64,000 nucleotides of DNA from Glandiceps talaboti (Eukaryota; Hemichordata; Enteropneusta; Spengelidae), in contig NC_135568.1 in NCBI RefSeq assembly GCF_964340395.1, forward strand, positions 13,511,776 to 13,575,775, in the 5' to 3' direction. Position numbers and translations under genes: made by a program. Below are positions 45,831 through 57,624 of the stretch, piece after piece. The number at the start of each line of letters is the position of its first letter. The first letter of the stretch is position 1. Below the pieces are notes generated by a model that was not told the origin of the DNA, ran no database searches, and was given only the letters and a program-made list of their open reading frames with translations.

Positions 45831-46060
45831 CAATGGGAATATAGTCCCCCAGACTTCCAAACCATAGGTGATCTTGGGCTGAATAAATGCTTTGTACAGT
45901 AAGAGTAAAATGCGTCTAGGTACAAAGTGTCGCAATTGAAATAGAATACCAGACTTTTTCTTAATATTTTTTTGTCACCTTAATATGGTATTTCCAAGTC
46001 AGGTATTTATCAATGGTAACCCCATGTAACAAAAGAAACTTTGTCTACCTCATTTGATAA
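45831..46060 (-). pseudogene. LINE reverse-transcriptase C-terminal fragment, unit 1 (repeated in each unit)
   Basis: On the minus strand and across frames it reads GVTIDKYLTWKYHIKVTKK, then FVPRRILLLLYKAFIQPKIT and YGLEVWG-like sequence. This is the thumb-side segment of non-LTR reverse transcriptases (LGVxID..LxWxxHI ... LYxxxIxPxLxYGxxVWG). The same fragment recurs at about 47468-47690, 49105-49330, 50742-50965 and 52380-52600. It directly abuts the Mutator-like piece, so the join predates the tandem amplification. Confidence 0.7.
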
Positions 46061-46420
46061 TATTTTATTTCTTATAGAGCGCATAACATTAAAACAATCT
46101 CGATGCGCTGAACAAAAGTATACAATTATTTTAAAGGTACATAATATACACAAGTATAAACGTGATATGAAACAGGATAAAAATACAAAGACACAGAATG
46201 ACAATTAAAAGACTGAAATGTAAAAAAAGTTAAAAGTTAATGATAATGAGATCTAAAAAGATAATTTATAACATAATCTTTGACACAAAGAGATCCATGC
46301 TAGTATACCTTCTGATGCTTGCCATGGAAAACTATATAATTTTCAGCACAACTGAACTGATAAGGGTCAGTAGTGCTATAGGCATGGCAAAGTGTCTGTC
46401 TGTGTATGTATGTGTGTGTG
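46061..46420 (-). other. Unit 1 remainder, unassigned
   Basis: AT-rich sequence between the RT fragment and the unit junction. A 75-codon + frame and a 64-codon minus frame recur in every unit because the units are copies; neither has a recognisable domain. The distal end is TATGTATGTGTGTGTG. Confidence 0.5.
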
Positions 46421-46929
46421 TCTTTGTCATTGTCAACAAACTGTGTGATAACCTTTTCGTTTTCTGAGGCTTGACTCGTATCAGTTTCTTGCACAGTATT
46501 CGTTCCAATATCAATTTCGTTATCATTGTCACCGTCTCTGTCACTTTTTTCACTATTCTGTTGACTGAATAAGGTCTGAGTGTGAACCTGTGAGTCGCTC
46601 TGATTGTCATTATTTTCTGTACTTTTTTTAGTCGACCAATCCTGTGATAAAGCCAATTTATTGGCGAAAGATAAAGGACAACCACGATACACGTGGCCTT
46701 TCTCGCCACAAATTGTACAGAGCACCTCGTTGTTGCAGTTCTCTACGGTGTGGCCAAGCTCCATACACCTAAAACACCGCACGTTAGGGCAGTCCTTCCC
46801 CGTCTTTAGTTTCTTCACCTCCTTGGCCGCATCATTTAGGTCAGCAAGCAGTGCCTTATTGGCCGCATCTGCCAAGACCGTGATGTTTTCTGAAAAGGGT
46901 GTTTTCCGCACTGGGGGAGGTAATCCCAT
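46421..46929 (-). pseudogene. Unit 2: fusion frame
   Basis: As unit 1 from Met 46929 (MGLPPPVRKT) through two knuckles, but it reads across the junction at 46420 into the neighbouring unit and stops at 46300 with an unrelated tail (THTYIHRQTLCHAY). The LINE-like second knuckle set of unit 1 is absent. Upstream the codon for Met in MAKFA is replaced (GLAKFA), so the first Met is MGLPPP. Confidence 0.75.
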
Positions 46930-47079
46930 AAAACTAGCAAACTTTGCCAGACCACAGCGACCTTTTCCAATACCTCTACCCTCAATTAAAAATTTTCGGT
47001 TTCTTTAAAAAAAAACTTCCATTCTTTGTTGAGGATGGAAACAGTTCCAATGGGGCATCACAGTTGGGGTTGGAACCTT

Positions 47080-47460
47080 TCAGCTCCAGATATAAACCCA
47101 TCCCTTTCGCGTTTCGGGATTCTCATTGAGATTTAGATTACCTGTTTTGCACCCTACACAGACTGCTCGTTTACGGAGTTGTTCAGAAATTATACTTATA
47201 TCGATAAAATGAAGCGATCCTCTGCAATCTGCAACTTCTTCCACATCCTCCGTTTCTTCCACAGGTATTTTCGTTTTGAAATATCCTTGTCCTGCATTGT
47301 TGCACAAATATCTGAGCCTGATTGTAGCCATTCTTCTTGGTGATAGTATAAGCCTTTGTCAGATTTTTTCAGCTCGCTCTTTACATTATTAGGCATCTGG
47401 GTTTTTTTTACATTGGAAGGACGTCCTCTTCTTTTACGCATTTTGCTTAGCACTTCTTCA
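47080..47460 (-). pseudogene. Unit 2: Mutator-like N-terminal part
   Basis: Same two overlapping frames as in unit 1 (47453-47196 and 47331-47080). It carries the inner-unit variants: VEEVADC instead of EEELADC, CVGC instead of CGGC, and LCNNAG instead of LCTNAG. Confidence 0.65.
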
Positions 47461-48057
47461 GTAAATACGATGGGAATGTAGTCCTCCAGACTTCCAAACC
47501 ATAGGTGATCTTGGGCTGAATAAATGCTTTGTACAGTAAGAGTAAAATGCGTCTAAGTACAAAGTGTCGCAATTGAAATAGAATACCATACTTTTTCTTA
47601 ATATTTTTTTGTCACCTTAATATGGTATTTCCAAGTCAGGTATTTATCAATGGTAACCCCATGCAACAAAAGAAACTTTGTCTACCTCATTTGATAATAT
47701 TTTATTTCTTATAGAGCGCATAACATTAAAACAATCTCGATGCGCTGAACAAAAGTATACAATTATTTTAAAGGTACATAATATACACAAGTATAAACGT
47801 GATATGAAACAGGATAAAAATACAAAGACACAGAATGACAATTAAAAGACTGAAATGTAAAAAAAGTTAAAAGTTAATGATAATGAGATCTAAAAAGATA
47901 ATTTATAACATAATCTTTGACACAAAGAGATCCATGCTAGTATACCTTCTGATGCTTGCCATGGAAAACTATATAATTTTCAGCACAACTGAACTGATAA
48001 GGGTCAGTAGTGCTATAGGCATGGCAAAGTGTCTGTCTGTGTATGTATGTGTGTGTG

Positions 48058-48566
48058 TCTTTGTCATTGTCAACAAACTGTGTGATAACCTTTTCGTTTT
48101 CTGAGGCTTGACTCGTATCAGTTTCTTGCACAGTATTCGTTCCAATATCAATTTCGTTATCATTGTCACCGTCTCTGTCACTTTTTTCACTATTCTGTTG
48201 ACTGAATAAGGTCTGAGTGTGAACCTGTGAGTCGCTCTGATTGTCATTATTTTCTGTACTTTTTTTAGTCGACCAATCCTGTGATAAAGCCAATTTATTG
48301 GCGAAAGATAAAGGACAACCACGATACACGTGGCCTTTCTCGCCACAAATTGTACAGAGCACCTCGTTGTTGCAGTTCTCTACGGTGTGGCCAAGCTCCA
48401 TACACCTAAAACACCGCACGTTAGGGCAGTCCTTCCCCGTCTTTAATTTCTTCACCTCCTTGGCCGCATCATTTAGGTCAGCAAGCAGTGCCTTATTGGC
48501 CGCATCTGCCAAGACCGTGATGTTTTCTGAAAAGGGTGTTTTCCGCACTGGGGGAGGTAATCCCAT
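48058..48566 (-). pseudogene. Unit 3: fusion frame
   Basis: Predicted protein identical to unit 2, including the read-through tail to 47937. One silent-looking base difference lies in the linker (TTTAATTTCTT against TTTAGTTTCTT near 48444). Confidence 0.75.
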
Positions 48567-48716
48567 AAAACTAGCAAACTTTGCCAGACCACAGCGACCT
48601 TTTCCAATACCTCTACCCTCAATTAAAAATTTTCGGTTTCTTTAAAAAAAAACTTCCATTCTTTGTTGAGGATGGAAACAGTTCCAATGGGGCATCACAG
48701 TTGGGGTTGGAACCTT

Positions 48717-49095
48717 TCAGCTCCAGATATAAACCCATCCCTTTCGCGTTTCGGGATTCTCATTGAGATTTAGATTACCTGTTTTGCACCCTACACAGAC
48801 TGTTCGTTTACGGAGTTGTTCAGAAATTATACTTATATCGATAAAATGAAGCGATCCTCTGCAATCTGCAACTTCTTCCACATCCTCCGTTTCTTCCACA
48901 GGTATTTTCGTTTTGAAATATCCTTGTCCTGCATTGTTGCACAAATATCTGAGCCTGATTGTAGCCATTCTTCTTGGTGATAGTATAAGCCTTTGTCAGA
49001 TTTTTTCAGCTCGCTCTTTACATTATTAGGCATCTGGGTTTTTTTTACATTGGAAGGACGTCCTCTTCTTTTACGCATTTTGCTTAGCACTTCTT
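48717..49095 (-). pseudogene. Unit 3: Mutator-like N-terminal part
   Basis: Near identical to unit 2. It first shows KRTVCVGC (Thr) where units 1-2 have KRAVC, a variant shared with units 4 and 5. Confidence 0.65.
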
Positions 49096-49735
49096 CAGTA
49101 AATACGATGGGAATGTAGTCCTCCAGACTTCCAAACCATAGGTGATCTTGGGCTGAATAAATGCTTTGTACAGTAAGAGTAAAATGCGTCTAAGTACAAA
49201 GTGTCGCAATTGAAATAGAATACCATACTTTTTCTTAATATTTTTTTGTCACCTTAATATGGTATTTCCAAGTCAGGTATTTATCAATGGTAACCCCATG
49301 CAACAAAAGAAACTTTGTCTACCTCATTTGATAATATTTTATTTCTTATAGAGCGCATAACATTAAAACAATCTTGATGCGCTGAACAAAAGTATACAAT
49401 TATTTTAAAGGTACATAATATACACAAGTATAAACGTGATATGAAACAGGATAAAAATACAAAGACACAGAATGACAATTAAAAGACTGAAATGTAAAAA
49501 AAGTTAAAAGTTAATGATAATGAGATCTAAAAAGATAATTTATAACATAATCTTTGACACAAAGAGATCCATGCTAGTATACCTTCTGATGCTTGCCATG
49601 GAAAACTATATAATTTTCAGCACAACTGAACTGATAAGGGTCAGTAGTGCTATAGGCATGGCAAAGTGTCTGTCTGTGTATGTATGTGTGTGTGTCTTTG
49701 TCATTGTCAACAAACTGTGTGATAACCTTTTCGTT

Positions 49736-50203
49736 TTATGAGGCTTGACTCGTATCAGTTTCTTGCACAGTATTCGTTCCAATATCAATTTCGTTATCAT
49801 TGTCACCGTCTCTGTCACTTTTTTCACTATTCTGTTGACTGAATAAGGTCTGAGTGTGAACCTGTGAGTCGCTCTGATTGTCATTATTTTCTGTACTTTT
49901 TTTAGTCGACCAATCCTGTGATAAAGCCAATTTATTGGCGAAAGATAAAGGACAACCACGATACACGTGGCCTTTCTCGCCACAAATTGTACAGAGCACC
50001 TCGTTGTTGCAGTTCTCTACGGTGTGGCCAAGCTCCATACACCTAAAACACCGCACGTTAGGGCAGTCCTTCCCCGTCTTTAGTTTCTTCACCTCCTTGG
50101 CCGCATCATTTAGGTCAGCAAGCAGTGCCTTATTGGCCGCATCTGCCAAGACCGTGATGTTTTCTGAAAAGGGTGTTTTCCGCACTGGGGGAGGTAATCC
50201 CAT
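49736..50203 (-). pseudogene. Unit 4: fusion frame with nonsense change
   Basis: Identical to units 2, 3 and 5 up to DTSQAS. A C-to-A change on the + strand at 49738 (TTTTCTGAGG to TTTTATGAGG) then turns the Glu codon into a stop, shortening the frame to 155 codons. The tail that reads across the junction is therefore lost. Confidence 0.75.
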
Positions 50204-50353
50204 AAAACTAGCAAACTTTGCCAGACCACAGCGACCTTTTCCAATACCTCTACCCTCAATTAAAAATTTTCGGTTTCTTTAAAAAAAAACTTCCATTCTT
50301 TGTTGAGGATGGAAACAGTTCCAATGGGGCATCACAGTTGGGGTTGGAACCTT

Positions 50354-50732
50354 TCAGCTCCAGATATAAACCCATCCCTTTCGCGTTTCGGGATTCTCAT
50401 TGAGATTTAGATTACCTGTTTTGCACCCTACACAGACTGTTCGTTTACGGAGTTGTTCAGAAATTATACTTATATCGATAAAATGAAGCGATCCTCTGCA
50501 ATCTGCAACTTCTTCCACATCCTCCGTTTCTTCCACAGGTATTTTCGTTTTGAAATATCCTTGTCCTGCATTGTTGCACAAATATCTGAGCCTGATTGTA
50601 GCCATTCTTCTTGGTGATAGTATAAGCCTTTGTCAGATTTTTTCAGCTCGCTCTTTACATTATTAGGCATCTGGGTTTTTTTTACATTGGAAGGACGTCC
50701 TCTTCTTTTACGCATTTTGCTTAGCACTTCTT
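50354..50732 (-). pseudogene. Unit 4: Mutator-like N-terminal part
   Basis: Matches unit 3 (KRTVCVGC). Just upstream, unit 4 has a private base change (ATGCGTGTAAG near 50821 where others have ATGCGTCTAAG). Confidence 0.65.
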
Positions 50733-51331
50733 CAGTAAATACGATGGGAATGTAGTCCTCCAGACTTCCAAACCATAGGTGATCTTGGGCTGAATAAATG
50801 CTTTGTACAGTAAGAGTAAAATGCGTGTAAGTACAAAGTGTCGCAATTGAAATAGAATACCATACTTTTTCTTAATATTTTTTTGTCACCTTAATATGGT
50901 ATTTCCAAGTCAGGTATTTATCAATGGTAACCCCATGCAACAAAAGAAACTTTGTCTACCTCATTTGATAATATTTTATTTCTTATAGAGCGCATAACAT
51001 TAAAACAATCTCGATGCGCTGAACAAAAGTATACAATTATTTTAAAGGTACATAATATACACAAGTATAAACGTGATATGAAACAGGATAAAAATACAAA
51101 GACACAGAATGACAATTAAAAGACTGAAATGTAAAAAAAGTTAAAAGTTAATGATAATGAGATCTAAAAAGATAATTTATAACATAATCTTTGACACAAA
51201 GAGATCCATGCTAGTATACCTTCTGATGCTTGCCATGGAAAACTATATAATTTTCAGCACAACTGAACTGATAAGGGTCAGTAGTGCTATAGGCATGGCA
51301 AAGTGTCTGTCTGTGTATGTATGTGTGTGTG

Positions 51332-51840
51332 TCTTTGTCATTGTCAACAAACTGTGTGATAACCTTTTCGTTTTCTGAGGCTTGACTCGTATCAGTTTCT
51401 TGCACAGTATTCGTTCCAATATCAATTTCGTTATCATTGTCACCGTCTCTGTCACTTTTTTCACTATTCTGTTGACTGAATAAGGTCTGAGTGTGAACCT
51501 GTGAGTCGCTCTGATTGTCATTATTTTCTGTACTTTTTTTAGTCGACCAATCCTGTGATAAAGCCAATTTATTGGCGAAAGATAAAGGACAACCACGATA
51601 CACGTGGCCTTTCTCGCCACAAATTGTACAGAGCACCTCGTTGTTGCAGTTCTCTACGGTGTGGCCAAGCTCCATACACCTAAAACACCGCACGTTAGGG
51701 CAGTCCTTCCCCGTCTTTAGTTTCTTCACCTCCTTGGCCGCATCATTTAGGTCAGCAAGCAGTGCCTTATTGGCCGCATCTGCCAAGACCGTGATGTTTT
51801 CTGAAAAGGGTGTTTTCCGCACTGGGGGAGGTAATCCCAT
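51332..51840 (-). pseudogene. Unit 5: fusion frame
   Basis: Predicted protein identical to unit 2, stopping at 51211 across the junction with unit 4. Confidence 0.75.
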
Positions 51841-51990
51841 AAAACTAGCAAACTTTGCCAGACCACAGCGACCTTTTCCAATACCTCTACCCTCAATTAA
51901 AAATTTTCGGTTTCTTTAAAAAAAAACTTCCATTCTTTGTTGAGGATGGAAACAGTTCCAATGGGGCATCACAGTTGGGGTTGGAACCTT

Positions 51991-52370
51991 TCAGCTCCAG
52001 ATATAAACCCATCCCTTTCGCGTTTCGGGATTCTCATTGAGATTTAGATTACCTGTTTTGCACCCTACACAGACTGTTCGTTTACGGAGTTGTTCAGAAA
52101 TTATACTTATATCGATAAAATGAAGCGATCCTCTGCAATCTGCAACTTCTTCCACATCCTCCGTTTCTTCCACAGGTATTTTCGTTTTGAAATATCCTTG
52201 TCCTGCATTGTTGCACAAATATCTGAGCCTGATTGTAGCCATTCTTCTTGGTGATAGTATAAGCCTTTGTCAGATTTTTTCAGCTCGCTCTTTACATTAT
52301 TAGGCATCTGGGGTTTTTTTACATTGGAAGGACGTCCTCTTCTTTTACGCATTTTGCTTAGCACTTCTTC
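51991..52370 (-). pseudogene. Unit 5: Mutator-like N-terminal part
   Basis: Like units 3-4 in the protein (KRTVC), but with VKKPQMPNN where units 2-4 have VKKTQMPNN. The + strand beyond 52370 reverts to unit-1-type variants (AATACAATG, ATAGTCCCCCAG). Confidence 0.65.
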
Positions 52371-52967
52371 AGTAAATACAATGGAAATATAGTCCCCCAG
52401 ACTTCCAAACCATAGGTGATCTTGGGCTGAATAAATGCTTTGTACAGTAAGAGTAAAATGCGTCTAAGTACAAAGTGTCGCAATTGAAATAGAATACCAT
52501 ACTTTTTCTTAATATTTTTTTGTCACCTTAATATGGTATTTCCAAGTCAGGTATTTATCAATGGTAACCCCATGCAACAAAAGAAACTTTGTCTACCTCA
52601 TTTGATAATATTTTATTTCTTATAGAGCGCATAACATTAAAACAATCTCGATGCGCTGAACAAAAGTATACAATTATTTTAAAAGGTACATATACACAAG
52701 TATAAACATGATATGAAACGGGATAAAAATACAAAGACACAGAATGACAATTAAAAGACTGAAATGTAAAAAAAGTTAAAAGTTAATAATAATGAGATCT
52801 AAAAAGATAATTTATAACATAATCTTTGACACAAAGAGATCCATGCTGGTATACCTTCTGATGCTTGCCATGGAAAACTATATAATTTTCAGCACAACTG
52901 AACTGATAAGGTTCAGTAGTGCTATAGGCATGGCAAAGTGTCTGTCTGTGTATGTATGTGTGTGTGT

Positions 52968-53539
52968 GTGTTTGTGTGAAAACAACGTAAAGTCAAAAAA
53001 GGAAATAAATAAATAGGTGTCGTGCACAATGGGGGTGTAGAAGTAGTCAAGTTGATATGTTGATTATCAATTAGAAAATAACAATTAAAGCCATTAAAAT
53101 CATCAAGTCCATGTGTAATGTTTTCATTAGAAGTCTGTTTTTACTGCACTGTGAAATAAAAGCATTGCTTATCAGTGTTCAATGTGATTGGGGAAAGGAT
53201 CCTGCTGTTTATTGTGTCTCTGTTGTTATGGTTAGTCTAGGGTTAAAATATGTTAATGTCACATGAGTGAAAGACCAAGCATACATCATTTTAGCTATAA
53301 ATTCACCCTGAGCAAATTTGGTTCATCAGAATTTGGGGCGTTACAATGATACTAAAGTGTTCAAATCATTTGGAATTAAATCATATCATCAGTTAATTTG
53401 TACGAACTCGCAAGAAGTTTAGCTCTCCCCCTGATTTACTGTATGTACATTGTATAAATATGTGCTGCTCTTGGGATGTGTTTTGCAACTATTTTATTTA
53501 GTGTATTAAATAGTTTTTTTTTTTTTTACAATGAGCTCT
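52968..53539. other. No gene seen
   Basis: Unique-looking DNA after the array. A T run lies at 53513-53527. Confidence 0.45.
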
Positions 53540-53925
53540 GTTCGTCCATCCGTCCATAAAGCGTCATTTCTCAGACATACAACATATGGTTTCTTTCAAA
53601 CCTGATACAAAGGTGACACGTGCATGTCAATTTGTTTTTTGATATTGGCCAATTTGATTGAATGACAGCCATATTTGTAGTTAAAAATAAATATTTACTG
53701 CATAACTCAAAAACTGTAAAACTGAAATGGGGTATTACCTGATGCCACCTGGGGTCTTCAGTTGCAGCATTGGCTGTACTTCACTACCAGAGTTGGCCAT
53801 TAGTACCACCTGTGGAAGCAACCAGTCAAAAAACAACTTTAGCTTCATGTTAACTATAGGCATGTGAGATTTTAGGATGTTTTCTGATCTTTAATTTTAT
53901 TATCGCCCCACTAAAGTGGGGTCTT
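53540..53925. repeat. Possible dispersed repeat ending in CCCCACTAAAGTGGGG
   Basis: It begins with GTTCGTCCATCCGTCCATAA and TTTCTTTCAAACCTGATACA, motifs I associate with dispersed marine-invertebrate repeats, and ends at a 16-bp palindrome (53906-53921). No second copy exists in this window, so this rests on familiarity only. Confidence 0.3.
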
Positions 53926-56900
53926 CAAAAATTAGTTATAAACTCATTAGTTGTTCCTCTGCACGGAAATCTTTAGTAAAAGGCGAAAGATTTATGCGTA
54001 CTGCAGAAAAACCAGAGTACTGTAAAGGAGGGTGCACTCAGTATATGTATAACAGAATAGAAAATTATGGTACAGTGAGTAGTTTGAAGTGCTACATTTC
54101 TTGAAAAGTATTCAACAATTATATCATTTCTGTTCATATTTTGTTCCTGCAAAGACTACAAGATAATTTAATTATTGTATTTAAAGTTTTTTGTCTGATT
54201 TGAGAGAGAAATATTGTGAAAATCTACAAAAAAACATCAAAATTACACGAGACGCACAAGGAGGACCCTGGGTAATGTTTATATTTGCATTTCATTATTT
54301 TGTGCATGTTGAAGGCATATGGTCTTGACCAGCCAGGCAAGTCAACTCCGGGAATTAACATAGGTAGTGTTATGTGTTTAAATAAAATATTGCAAAGCAT
54401 TTAGATATATTACAAGATGTCAAAATTATCTAAAACTTCAAACATTTTTCTTCTAAATAACTATCTTTGTTTGTTAGAACACCTTGTCAGTTTGAAAATG
54501 GGTTCTATTGTCATGCAAATATGTCAGCTGCACCATACTAATGAATATTCATGATGTATGGAGTCATGGTCGAGTTGTGTAACTATGTTAACAGTAATGA
54601 AGGTGAAATATTTAGAGACACTTGAGTGCTTTTGAGTGGGTACAATATTTAACTTAGAATAAATAACAATCCCACAGATTCAATAGTTACTGAACATCGA
54701 AAGAATAAAATAATTTAGACAAATGTTACACCATGTAGGCTGTGAAAAAACTCATGGATTTGGATGAAATTGAAGAATGCCACATCTGTAAGTTGACAAA
54801 ATTAATATTTTGAATTATTGGTCAATATTTTTCAGAAATACTAATAAATGTTGCTGTAGTGTCATGTATCAAATCAGGATATGATGTTTGATAGACTTCA
54901 ACCTGACCTTTGACACACAGGTAAACTCACAATGACATCATTCACTCTGTCAGTGTCATGCTATCAATGTTATTGTTAGTTTATTGTTAAAATCTGTCTG
55001 TTAAAACAGCTTGTGAAGTGTCACAGATGCACAGACCACTGATATTAATGATCACTATGATAAAATATTCCAGTCTGTAATTATGGATGAACCTGTTGAG
55101 AATGAAAATTTGTTGTTCACTTTCAAGAAATTGTGTAACTCTGTGAGTACAAATTCTCAGTGTACAGATAAATCTGTTTGTAACAGCTCATACAAATTAC
55201 AAATTGATGAGATGACAGTATGTGATCCTATATAATTTTACATATTTTGATTTTAGCAGTTGTCGACTTGGAGCCCACTGATGTTTGCTTTTAGACCACC
55301 AAATTCAATTTGCAGTGGTTCGTGTAGTCTGGGATGCCAACGTAGTTTCTAACTAAACACTGAGTGCAGGTGTAAATGGTAACGATAATGTATAAGAACT
55401 AAACTGTGGTTCGTGTAGATCACTAATTGAGTTAAAGATTTTAATGCATACATGTGGTTTGAAAAGTATCCAGTATTGTTGATTCATGATGGCATTGTGT
55501 ATATTATATTCATTGTTATATAGAGAAGTGGGAGTGATGTAAATATTATAAATGCTACAGAAATACACATTTATGTCCATATTCATATACATGTACTTTT
55601 AATGAGCAGGTTGTTAAGTATTACTGGGTACCAGTAGATTTTCAAACTCAAAGTCTATACATATTTCTATTATTTCTCTGCAAATAATGCATCACATAGA
55701 GAGAAGAATAAATTATAGACCATAACAGAAATGTAGAAATAGTTATAAAATGTGGTTGTACATGTATGCTCAGAAGACATCAGCAGAAATTGAAGTATAG
55801 GTCTCAAGTTTGAGTTGGAGTAAAACGTTTTGAGAAAAGAAGTTTCAATAATGAAGTCATGATAGAATTAGGTATAAACTAATCTTAGTGGAAGTTTATT
55901 CTTTAAGCTGATTAGTGTTACATGTATTAGACACCTGTGTCTGTGAGTGTGAATGAAACATTACTAAAGGTATCTTTTCTAAAAAAAAAAAAATAAATTC
56001 ATTCTGATAGTGCATGTTAAAAACATGCACTTGGGTTTTAAAAGAATTTTTTTTAGAGTAGTAGAAAGTGTCCCTATGTTTACAAAATGAAAGTGGCACA
56101 GCTGATTTTGTATGCTTTATTGCTAAGAGTAATTTATAATTAAATTTACATAAAACGTTGATTGCACCATGCACATCTTCAGTGGATTTCATATTGTTAG
56201 TATACTTGATTGCATAACAGGGTTTCCTCAAACTTTTGTAGAGTTCATTGATTATGGCTGAATACCAGATTTGAATGCTGTCAATAGCAAGTTTAGTGAT
56301 TGTTACCTAGGTATGTTTTAGTAAGTATTATCATATACCCAGTATCGATTCCAATGCACTTCAATGGAGAGCACGCTCATCGAATACAGGCAATAATTTT
56401 CCATATCATGGCCCGTCACACTATGCCCAAATATGGCAAGTGTTGTGCTTATCGATATCCCTTCATGAAGTGAGTTGGCTTTGTTAATTTATTCACTATT
56501 TTAACTAATTTAGTGCCAATTTATGTGATTATATGATTCAAATGATGTGTCCCTAACATTACATGGGGTATATGATAAAACCTTTACAGATATTGGTTTT
56601 GCGGACATCGGTGGTACAGCTTATGGGCCCTCCTAAAGTCGGGCTCTTCCGTTGTACAACCTCGGTCCCCAAAACCCCATAGTAAAGATTTGAAATACTA
56701 CTAGAACCTTTTAGTATGCATGAAAATAAACTACCCCAAATTGTCAATTTAAGTAGCATGAGCTTGTATAGAAATTTAAACCCACAACAGATGGAAAAAA
56801 ACAACTGCATGTCATTTTTTGCGGTGTCAGAATTTTGACATGGTTATAAAACACTTGGAATACCAATTATGCCACAGTTGAAAAAAAAACAACATTAATA

Positions 56901-57557
56901 ATTAGTTACATTGTTGTAATAACGGCGAAAACACAGTGTAAAACTAATAAATATTATAATTAGATATATATTTGTTTCATAATTATTATAATGGAAATAC
57001 AGTTGTGTAATAAAGAATGTCATATTTAGAGTCAGAATACCATTGCAAATTTTGTGCGATATTTATTTTTAAAAATATGAAATTCTGTACTGTATGGAGT
57101 AAAAAAATGTTTGTTTTTACATAAGCTAGATTTGTGTTTTCAGAGAGTGGCATCAATAATTGTTTCAGACACTTACAAGTCTTTGTTTTCTGATCACATT
57201 GACAGGTAAACAGTTTGTGAAAGTGAATGGGAGATCTCACCTCATGAATATGCTAATTAGTTATTCATTAACATAACAATAAGGGCAGTGTCCAATCATT
57301 CATGAGTCAAGGTATTCAATGTATTGTGAATATAGCTGCCGGTATATTATACTGGATTTTCTATACATTGAGGTCTTACGTGTGGATGTTAGAATGTAAT
57401 ATACCACGATGTGACGTGCACGGAATCTTACCGGCTTAGGTTCATTACAGTGTTCCAAGCCATTTATGGATATCAAACTAATGTTATTTTGTGCCTTTGA
57501 AAGTGAAAGTGTGTTCACGATGTATCAGACATCCTGTACACACCCGTAGCAGTATTC
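53926..57557. other. Intron-like, no gene seen
   Basis: No exon or repeat could be supported. Minus frames at 55353-55592, 55896-56231, 56559-56810 and 56986-57240 lack recognisable domains and splice context. Confidence 0.45.
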
Positions 57558-57624
57558 ATGGAATACAGCTTTGCCGGAGTGACAGCGACCCAATGTGCCA
57601 ACACTACCTCAGTATTTCCAGAAG
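57558..57624 (+). CDS. Candidate alternative first exon of TRAK
   Basis: It starts at ATG (context GTATTCATGG), is open for 22 codons (MEYSFAGVTATQCANTTSVF, then PE) and ends with one base of a codon at the donor CAGAAG|GTATGG. Its end phase (1) equals that of the conserved TRAK exon at 30.2 kb, so it could splice to the same downstream exon. Vertebrate TRAK1 has short isoforms that begin in an internal exon downstream of this region, which makes this placement plausible. The sequence itself is not recognisable, so it could be chance. Confidence 0.3.

Larger units (their letters stand above)
44785..52967. repeat. Tandem array, 5 x 1,637-bp composite unit
   Basis: Five head-to-tail units start with TCTTTGTCATTGTCAAC at 44785, 46421, 48058, 49695 and 51332. 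Spacings are 1636, 1637, 1637 and 1637, and the last unit ends near 52967. Internal units are almost identical. On the minus strand each unit holds, in order, a LINE reverse-transcriptase fragment, a Mutator-like transposase N-terminal region, and a zinc-knuckle segment. Unit junctions fall in a (GT)n/GTCTTTGTC tract, where GTGTGTGTG meets TCTTTGTC. A collapsed or expanded assembly is possible and only long reads can settle it. Confidence 0.93.

Noticed and set aside
46240-46467. 75-codon plus-strand frame repeated in units
   Set aside because: Conserved only because the units are recent copies; no domain, and low-complexity end from (GT)n.
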